DNA of 10,914 nucleotides from an uncultured Gammaproteobacteria bacterium. Lineage in GTDB: Bacteria > Pseudomonadota > Gammaproteobacteria > Coxiellales > Coxiellaceae. Below are positions 6,879 to 10,914 of the stretch, piece by piece. Numbering within the stretch: position 1 is the first letter of the stretch; the number at the start of each line of letters is the position of its first letter. The stretch lies in the NCBI GenBank assembly GCA_903870185.1, contig CAIQCE010000104.1, positions 1-10,914 on the forward strand, given 5' to 3'. Position numbers and translations under genes: made by a program. The notes below the pieces were generated by a model that had not been told where the DNA came from, did not search any database, and was given only the letters and a program-made list of their open reading frames with translations.

Positions 6879-7412
6879 CTAATCCAATCGGGTATTCCAA
6901 GGGAGTAGTTTTTCATAGTCTTCCGCGCTTTTACAATGCGGGATACTCTTTAATACATTAACCTAGTAACGATAAGGATCAAGCCCATGCAATTTTGCGG
7001 TTCGGATCAAACTAAAGTGCAAACAAAGCGCATCGGCACCTTCCATAAAGGCACAGAATAAAAAATTCTTTCGCGCGATAACAAAAGCTTTGATTTCTTG
7101 CTCGGATTTTTTCCTATTTTTTCGAGAATGTGCAGACACTTGAGCTTCACTATCAGGTATGGCTTCACCCGCTTGGTTAGCCTCAAAGAATAGCTTGGCA
7201 TTATCATCCAGCAAACTAAATTGGGGATGCTCCGGGTCAATAAATCGTTCTGACTTCGCACCAAACCGATTTCGAAAAAATTCTTGAAGCTGATGATACA
7301 TTTGGTCATATGCTTGGGCGTATTGGTCGCAACGTTTTTGAGCTGTGTCCAGAGCAACTTTCAGTGCCTGGATTTCGTTGCTTTGACTCTGTATTGTTTC
7401 TTCTAAATTCAT
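6879..7412 (-). pseudogene. tnpC: IS66 transposase TnpC, core deleted and carrying an amber stop
   Basis: TnpC is the DDE transposase of IS66 elements, usually around 500 residues. Here residues 1-104 are the normal N-terminus: a coiled-coil leucine-zipper region and FFRNRFGAKSERFIDPEHPQ. They then jump directly to the usual C-terminal sequence IKAFVIARKNFLFC ... HFSLIRTAKLHGLDPYRY. The zinc-finger region and the DDE catalytic domain, roughly 330 residues, are missing, and the joint lies near 7100. A TAG at 6963-6965 replaces the Leu codon expected after DPYRY. The same frame then continues with typical TnpC tail sequence (VNVLKSIPHCKSAEDYEKLL, PWN) to a stop at 6879-6881. No clear ribosome binding site precedes the ATG at 7412. 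Confidence 0.88.
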
Positions 7413-7438
7413 CGAAAACTACATCATGATTGTGTGGT

Positions 7439-7468
7439 CGAATAATACTATTAATAAGTATTATTTCG
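7439..7468. other. AT-rich inverted repeat between tnpB and tnpC
   Basis: CGAATAATACT (7439-7449) and AGTATTATTTCG (7457-7468) are reverse complements apart from one extra T, around a 7-nt loop. The repeat lies in the 63-nt gap between tnpB and the tnpC remnant. It could affect relative expression of the two genes, but its weak A/T pairing limits the claim. Confidence 0.5.
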
Positions 7469-7475
7469 ATGTTTT

Positions 7476-7826
7476 TTAAAAGAAATGAGTGGCAACAACC
7501 TCAGGTAGCAGGGCTTGTTTCATGCAATCCAAGCCAGATAATAACCAACTTAATTGGTCATGCGTTAGTTCTAATGCTTGATCTTCTATGGCGGGAAATT
7601 TCAATCTCCCTTTTTCCAAGCGCTTATAACACAGCCAAAAACCATTGCGATCCCACCACAGCATTTTTATTTTATTCGCATGGCGATTACGGAATAAAAA
7701 GAGTTGGCCAGAAGTCGGGTTTAGCTGAAGCTGATCTGCCACCAGAAGAACGAGTCCATCAATTTGCTTTCTGAAGTCGATGGGGTTCGGATATAGCCAA
7801 ATCGGTGCATTGAATGTCAAAAACAT
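7476..7826 (-). CDS. tnpB: IS66 family accessory protein TnpB (Orf2-like)
   Basis: TnpB is the small conserved accessory protein of IS66 elements, needed for efficient transposition by an unclear mechanism. The 116-residue length is typical. Family features are the N-terminal IWLYPNPIDFRKQIDGL (near 9-25), then SGQLFLFRNRHANKIKMLWW (39-58), DRNGFWLCYKRLEKGRLKFP (59-78), and a C-terminal LTHDQLSWLLSGLD segment. The ATG at 7826 comes one base after the tnpA TAA, so the two are cotranslated. The frame is intact even though the transposase gene next to it is destroyed, which points to a fairly recent inactivation or to trans-activity on other copies. Confidence 0.95.
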   Translation of the reverse strand: MFLTFNAPIWLYPNPIDFRKQIDGLVLLVADQLQLNPTSGQLFLFRNRHANKIKMLWWDRNGFWLCYKRLEKGRLKFPAIEDQALELTHDQLSWLLSGLDCMKQALLPEVVATHFF

Positions 7827-7827
7827 A

Positions 7828-8148
7828 TTAGCGCAGCTTTTCTAGAATGAGGGCGAGTGATTGAAGGTCATGGATTTTCAAACAACGCCCATTATTTAAG
7901 GTGAGTGTGCATAAGGTTGCTTGCGTTTGAACTTCTGAGTCAGGCTTTATTTTAATCGCAATAAGTCTTGATGATTCTTGGCGTTCGTAAGGCGGCCATT
8001 TTTTTAGCCAATAACCAAAGCTATGGTAGTTTAGGTTATTTTGACGACAATAATCAGCCCTTGATAGGTCATTGCTTTTTTGCAGCTCAACATGATTTTT
8101 CCAGAATGCTTTGTTTTTGGTGGGTGCTGATCTAGCGCTTGCTTCCAT
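7828..8148 (-). CDS. tnpA: IS66 family accessory protein TnpA
   Basis: This is the first gene of the IS66 operon, a small DNA-binding accessory protein. The 106-residue product has the usual N-terminal helix-turn-helix region: FWKNHVELQKSNDLSRADYC, then RQNNLNYHSFGYWLKKW. The variable C-terminal half (LCTLTLNNGRCLKIHDLQSL) is also typical. AGAGG lies 7 nt before the ATG at 8148. A perfect hairpin stands directly upstream of that Shine-Dalgarno. An exact TTGACA occurs on the minus strand at 8194-8189, but I see no good -10 at the right distance. Confidence 0.93.
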   Translation of the reverse strand: MEASARSAPTKNKAFWKNHVELQKSNDLSRADYCRQNNLNYHSFGYWLKKWPPYERQESSRLIAIKIKPDSEVQTQATLCTLTLNNGRCLKIHDLQSLALILEKLR

Positions 8149-8161
8149 TGAGCTGCCTCTT

Positions 8162-8181
8162 TAGTGTTGAAAGCAACACTA
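8162..8181 (-). promoter_or_regulatory. Hairpin just upstream of the tnpA ribosome binding site
   Basis: On the minus strand TAGTGTTG and CAACACTA form a perfect 8-bp stem with a CTTT loop. The stem ends within a few bases of AGAGG and the tnpA start. Several IS elements use such leader hairpins to damp expression from outside transcripts; that role is inferred here. Confidence 0.55.
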
Positions 8182-8209
8182 TGGCAGGTGTCAAAACAGC
8201 TTAAAAGAT

Positions 8210-8229
8210 GGGGTTAATGGATCGCTTAC
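8210..8229 (-). repeat. IS66 terminal repeat (tnpA-side end)
   Basis: Read on the minus strand from 8229, the sequence starts GTAAGCGATCCATTAACCCC. The GTAAGCG start is characteristic of IS66-family ends. IS66 elements make 8-bp target duplications; the adjoining host octamer would be GAAAATGC (8230-8237, plus strand), but its partner is not found because the opposite IS end is gone. Confidence 0.65.
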
Positions 8230-8351
8230 GAAAATGCCTTAAAATAAGAGTTATGTAGACGCCATACTGTAGCTAATTTTAAACTATCTCCAGACAAGAA
8301 GCCTTCTTCAATAATCTTATCAACTATTTTTATAAAAAAATCGAAGATCAA
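8226..8351 (-). pseudogene. Short unidentified reading frame truncated by the IS66 end
   Basis: A minus-strand frame from TTG at 8351 encodes about 41 residues: LIFDFFIKIVDKIIEEGFLS, then GDSLKLATVWRLHNSYFKAF. Its stop (TAA, 8228-8226) is supplied by the terminal GTAAGCG of the IS66 element, so the reading frame appears to have been cut by the insertion. It is in frame with, and directly after, the stop of the dgkA remnant. I do not recognise the family and see no strong ribosome binding site. It may be the 5' part of a lost gene or a chance frame. Confidence 0.35.
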
Positions 8352-8354
8352 ATC

Positions 8355-8447
8355 TCAAAAAATAATCAAACTCCAAATCACAGCCGCCACGCCGACAGAC
8401 ATCAACACAGCGGCGGCAGCCAAATCTTTGGATTTTCAGGATAGGAT
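8355..8447 (-). pseudogene. Remnant of a second dgkA 3' end
   Basis: The minus strand encodes ILS-stop-KSKDLAAAAVLMSVGVAAVIWSLIIF, matching the last 30 residues of the intact DgkA in this window (ILSGKAKDLAAAAVLMSFGV ... LVIF). By my count 74 of 93 bases agree, about 80%. The Gly codon of ILSG has become TGA. Homology stops abruptly at 8447, only 24 nt from the fic stop. The divergence means this is not a fresh copy. It is either an old paralogue fragment or the displaced end of a dgkA from another lineage. Confidence 0.88.
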
Positions 8448-8471
8448 GGGTACCTTACATAATAAGAGGCA

Positions 8472-9989
8472 TTATTTATCAACAGGATGAAAGTCATGCT
8501 GCATATTTTCACACACCAGAGAAACAAGCTGCTCAACTTCATCATCTGTAAGCAATGAGAAAAAACGCTTTTTCTTTTGAGCTGACAATTTCCCGTTGTT
8601 TTGAATAACGGATTGTATAAATAAATCAATTTTTCTATCAGGCATATCAACAATCTCCCTAATAGATTTCTTAGTTCTATCATAATTAACCAGAAACACT
8701 ATTTCATGCTCAATGTGTTTTTCAATAGCTTCCTCTATACAAACAAACAAATACTCAACTAAATTTGTAAAGTCAATGTATTGATAAAAAGACTTACTCT
8801 CTTGCTTGACTGTCATTACACCTTCTGTAGATAAAGAATAATCCTTTAAAATAGCTAGCAAAGGCTTAGAAAAGCTCTCTAACGCAACATCATAGCTACG
8901 CATATTTCGCAGCATCACAGAAGAAACAGGAAAAATTACATCTTTGGGCGTAAATTCCTTTTTTGATAAAATATAGTGAATCAAAAATCGATGCAACCTA
9001 CCATTTCCATCTTCAAATGGATGAATAAATACAAAACCAAATGATATTGCCGCAGCAATAATAACGGGATAAATATCGGAATCTAACATCTTAACAAGTG
9101 AATCTAAAAGACCTTGCATAAGATCAGCAACATCCTCAGGCTTTGGGGAGATATAATGAATTTTTTGAAAATATGGATTTAAATTTTCCCCCACGTAATT
9201 TTGAGCCTGGCGATAATCAAAATCTTTAAATCTTGAATCCACGATGATATTTTGCAATTCAATTAACTTATCTTTGGATAAAGATTCTATCGAGGGTGCC
9301 TGTTCCAATAATTTAATAAAGCGAGCTATTCGACTTTTATCTGGCCTTTCCCACTCTATTTCATAGGACGACATCGTTTCTTTTGTGTATAGATAATTAC
9401 AAGCTCTGGCAACTAGATAGGGATCATATTTATTTAGTATATTTTTTACTTTTTCATCCAAATTTAAATTAATGTATTTTTCTAAAATCTCAGTTCTACG
9501 TACAAAAGGACAATATTGAATATTACCTAGTAAATTATCATTAATGCCGTGACGAGGACTTCGAAAAGGGCGGCTTGTGAAATAAGTTTTTGAATCGAGT
9601 AAATCAACATATTTAATTCGCTGACAATCGTCTATATTCAATTGCTCTTTCATTAAGAATTCATACATGTACCACATTTTTCTAGAATATATTCCAGTAG
9701 GCTGCTTCCGAATATATTCAGTTATTTCAGTTTTGTTAAGCCTTTCATAAAGCGCCTTAATAATTTCAAAATTAAAGCCATCGTATTTTAGAGCAAATTC
9801 TAAATTTTCTAAAAGGTTAGATTCATCTTTTAAGGAATACGACTTTGGATAAATATGAGTCTCATAGTAACCTACTTTACTGACCTTCCCCCTTCCTGAT
9901 TTTGCAATATAAGATTCTCGATAGTGGGGCAGTACATTGAGTTTTAGTTGTTCACAGATTGCTTTATATCCAATGGGTATTATATCCAT
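8472..9989 (-). CDS. Fic domain protein, probable AMP transferase with internal inhibitory motif
   Basis: Fic proteins usually transfer AMP from ATP to Ser, Thr or Tyr of target proteins. I choose the ATG at 9989 (505 residues), with AAAGGTG 4 nt upstream; a GTG at 10016 is also open. The catalytic loop HPFEDGNGRLHR is complete (residues 323-334 from this start) and fits HPFx[D/E]GNGRxxR, so activity is expected. Upstream, SYEIEW (208-213) resembles the class II inhibitory motif [S/T]xxxE[G/N]: the Glu is kept, but Trp replaces Gly/Asn. The N-terminal 200 residues and the C-terminal 115 residues are helical with no family I can name. No separate antitoxin gene is adjacent, in keeping with self-inhibition. 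The gene is AT-rich and placed between intact dgkA and a dgkA remnant, suggesting acquisition. The target is unknown; it could be a housekeeping regulator or an effector. Confidence 0.93.
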   Translation of the reverse strand: MDIIPIGYKAICEQLKLNVLPHYRESYIAKSGRGKVSKVGYYETHIYPKSYSLKDESNLLENLEFALKYDGFNFEIIKALYERLNKTEITEYIRKQPTGIYSRKMWYMYEFLMKEQLNIDDCQRIKYVDLLDSKTYFTSRPFRSPRHGINDNLLGNIQYCPFVRRTEILEKYINLNLDEKVKNILNKYDPYLVARACNYLYTKETMSSYEIEWERPDKSRIARFIKLLEQAPSIESLSKDKLIELQNIIVDSRFKDFDYRQAQNYVGENLNPYFQKIHYISPKPEDVADLMQGLLDSLVKMLDSDIYPVIIAAAISFGFVFIHPFEDGNGRLHRFLIHYILSKKEFTPKDVIFPVSSVMLRNMRSYDVALESFSKPLLAILKDYSLSTEGVMTVKQESKSFYQYIDFTNLVEYLFVCIEEAIEKHIEHEIVFLVNYDRTKKSIREIVDMPDRKIDLFIQSVIQNNGKLSAQKKKRFFSLLTDDEVEQLVSLVCENMQHDFHPVDK

Positions 9990-10030
9990 GAGGCACCTTT
10001 GTAAGTTTGAAAACACCTACTTCGAGTTCT

Positions 10031-10060
10031 ATTATGCAAAAAAACACTCGCAGTCGTCAT
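10031..10060 (-). promoter_or_regulatory. Possible sigma-70 promoter of fic
   Basis: On the minus strand ATGACG (10060-10055) and CATAAT (10036-10031) are separated by 18 nt. They match 4/6 and 5/6 of the consensus hexamers. Transcription would start near 10024, about 35 nt before the ATG at 9989. Fic would then be expressed independently of dgkA. Confidence 0.4.
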
Positions 10061-10139
10061 AAAACCTTCGCAAATTGAATATTCCGTCTCAGAACATTAG
10101 CATAAAAGGCTTGATAATGCAAAAGTATAAGGATACAAC

Positions 10140-10484
10140 TCAAAAAATGACTAAAATCCAAATCATGCCAGCCACACCAAAAGACATCAACACAGCGGCA
10201 GCAGCCAAGTCCTTGGCTTTGCCAGATAGAATATGGTGCTCACGGCCGACTCGATCAATGGCAGTTTCGATGGCTGAATTCAATAGCTCAACAACCAGCA
10301 CCATCAACCAACTGCCTAGTAATAGTGCTCTCTCAATGCCCGTATTTCCCAGAATACAGCCCAAGGGAACTAAAATCACCGAGAGCAATAGCTCTAATCT
10401 AAACGCTCTTTGCTCTGAAGCAAACTTAAAACCTATTAAGGCAAATCTAAGTGCTTTCCATGAATCTAATATCAATTTAACCAT
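10140..10484 (-). CDS. dgkA: Diacylglycerol kinase
   Basis: DgkA is a small trimeric inner-membrane enzyme that phosphorylates diacylglycerol to phosphatidic acid, recycling lipid left over from periplasmic glycan synthesis. The 114-residue product is close to the usual length (E. coli 122). The family signature ELLNSAIETAIDRVGREHH spans 66-84, with E66, N69 and E73 at the positions of E. coli E69, N72 and E76. E24 near the N-terminus corresponds to E. coli E28. Three hydrophobic segments are visible (about 32-48, 54-68 and 94-113). AAGAGAT lies about 8 nt before the ATG at 10484. It follows tilS across a 122-nt gap of inverted repeats. A decayed copy of its last 30 codons lies beyond fic. 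Confidence 0.96.
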   Translation of the reverse strand: MVKLILDSWKALRFALIGFKFASEQRAFRLELLLSVILVPLGCILGNTGIERALLLGSWLMVLVVELLNSAIETAIDRVGREHHILSGKAKDLAAAAVLMSFGVAGMIWILVIF

Positions 10485-10528
10485 TTAAAAATCTCTTTTC
10501 TATTTCATGATTCAATTATCACTATGAA

Positions 10529-10562
10529 ACCTCACATAAATAACATTTATTGGTTATGTGAT
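10529..10562. repeat. Inverted repeat of the CCTCACATAA motif, left pair
   Basis: ACCTCACATAA (10529-10539) faces TTATGTGAT (10554-10562), an 8-of-9 match in inverted orientation with a 14-nt spacer. It lies just upstream of the dgkA ribosome binding site. The same motif pair occurs again at 10582-10617. It could be an operator or an RNA stem; no U-tract marks it as a terminator. Confidence 0.6.
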
Positions 10563-10581
10563 GTAAATATAAATCATAATG

Positions 10582-10617
10582 ACCTCACATAAATTAAATT
10601 TCATCATTATGTGAGGT
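10582..10617. repeat. Perfect 11-bp inverted repeat overlapping the tilS stop
   Basis: ACCTCACATAA (10582-10592) and TTATGTGAGGT (10607-10617) are exact reverse complements around a 14-nt spacer. The right arm encodes the last codons and stop of tilS. The left arm repeats the 11-mer at 10529 exactly, in direct orientation 53 bp away. With the left pair this gives four copies of one motif in about 90 bp between tilS and dgkA. Confidence 0.8.
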
Positions 10618-10914
10618 TTAAATAGCCTAAGATTACACCCATAGCCCACGGCCCATACCCCACTACAGCGACTAAATTCTCATCTTGAAAAATCAGTGGG
10701 ACTCTCTCCCGCTCCCATGGCGGAACTCGCCACTCTTGAAATAATTTTTTTAAGCTATGAGTACCGGCTCGTCTTGGAATTTTACATTCTTCTCCACCCA
10801 ATCGAAAACGAATGCTGATATTCTCTTGCGAACTCAGAGAATCAATAATCTTTTTAATCGCTTGATAAGATTTTTCACCCAATTGCGCTTGAATCAAATT
10901 TTGATTTCGACCCC
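10607..10914 (-). CDS. tilS: tRNA(Ile)-lysidine synthase, C-terminal part
   Basis: TilS converts cytidine 34 of the AUA-reading tRNA-Ile to lysidine, using ATP and lysine, which switches both its codon and amino-acid identity. The minus-strand frame enters at the right edge and gives 102 residues; the full protein is usually about 430. What is visible is the C-terminal tRNA-binding domain, with RFRLGGEECKIPRRAGTHSL followed by KKLFQEWRVPPWERERVPLI and the terminal ENLVAVVGYGPW. The ATP-binding N-terminal SGGxDS domain lies outside the window. The stop at 10607-10609 lies in an inverted repeat. Same strand as dgkA, which follows it. Confidence 0.93.
   Translation of the reverse strand, partial: GRNQNLIQAQLGEKSYQAIKKIIDSLSSQENISIRFRLGGEECKIPRRAGTHSLKKLFQEWRVPPWERERVPLIFQDENLVAVVGYGPWAMGVILGYLNLT

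Larger units (their letters stand above)
6879..8229 (-). mobile_element. IS66-family insertion sequence, internally deleted
   Basis: The three-gene layout tnpA-tnpB-tnpC of IS66 elements is present on the minus strand. tnpA and tnpB are complete, while tnpC has lost its catalytic core. The upstream end is recognisable at 8229, where the minus strand begins GTAAGCG as IS66-family termini do. The matching downstream end is not found after tnpC: nothing like CGCTTAC occurs between 6720 and 6880 on that strand. I therefore mark the left boundary at the tnpC frame end, and no target-site duplication can be shown. The element cannot transpose by itself. Confidence 0.85.

Noticed and set aside
7430..7774. 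Plus-strand frame of 114 codons
   Set aside because: It is antisense to tnpB, which is clearly recognised on the minus strand.
8402..8683. Minus-strand frame of 93 codons
   Set aside because: It overlaps the 3' part of fic in another frame and enters the dgkA remnant out of its coding frame. It has no independent support.
8472..10016. Fic as part of a toxin-antitoxin pair
   Set aside because: No small antitoxin-like frame adjoins fic, and the protein carries its own inhibitory-type motif.
10075..10488. Open plus-strand frame of 137 codons
   Set aside because: It is the antisense of dgkA, whose minus-strand product has the full family signature. The plus-strand peptide has no recognisable features.
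1..10914. tRNA, rRNA, CRISPR arrays or phage genes
   Set aside because: No repeat-spacer pattern, cloverleaf or rRNA sequence was seen, and no phage structural or integrase gene was recognised on either strand.

Overview
The window looks like a chromosomal segment of an intracellular gammaproteobacterium, most plausibly of the order Legionellales (Coxiella/Legionella/Rickettsiella-like). This is an inference. It rests on the lepA-lepB-rnc-era gene order, an AT-leaning base composition, a predicted eukaryotic-type (F-box/ankyrin-like) protein behind a perfect PmrA-type box, and a large Fic protein. Almost every gene lies on the minus strand.

Left part (1-4004): a conserved housekeeping cluster transcribed right to left, lepA (elongation factor 4), lepB (signal peptidase I), rnc (RNase III) and era (GTPase, cut by the window edge). 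The genes are tightly packed: 12 nt between lepA and lepB, a TGATG stop/start overlap for lepB-rnc and an ATGA overlap for rnc-era. Right edge (10140-10914): more housekeeping sequence, the 3' end of tilS followed by dgkA.

Middle part (4005-10139): an accessory region of about 6 kb wedged between these blocks. From left to right it holds two REP-like palindromic repeats; eroded reading frames (4258-4685); a stand-alone reverse transcriptase gene on the plus strand broken by several frameshifts, one at a run of ten G (4686-5376); a perfect 12-bp hairpin; a 440-residue candidate secreted effector (5318-6640); an IS66-family element with intact tnpA and tnpB but a gutted tnpC (6879-8229); a short reading frame cut by that IS; a decayed second copy of the dgkA 3' end (8355-8447); and a 505-residue Fic protein (8472-9989).

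The most notable signal is upstream of the candidate effector. A direct repeat TTTAAG-N5-TTTAAG (6703-6719, minus strand) exactly fits the PmrA box YTTAAK-N5-YTTAAK, lies 10 nt before a TATACT -10 element, and is followed by a strong Shine-Dalgarno sequence that fixes the start codon at 6640. In Legionella and Coxiella, PmrA controls Dot/Icm secretion genes and effectors, so this gene is a good candidate for a PmrA-regulated effector. The second notable arrangement is fic lying between a complete dgkA and a separate, roughly 80% identical dgkA 3' remnant. This suggests the fic gene arrived by an event at the dgkA 3' end or by replacement of a tandem copy.
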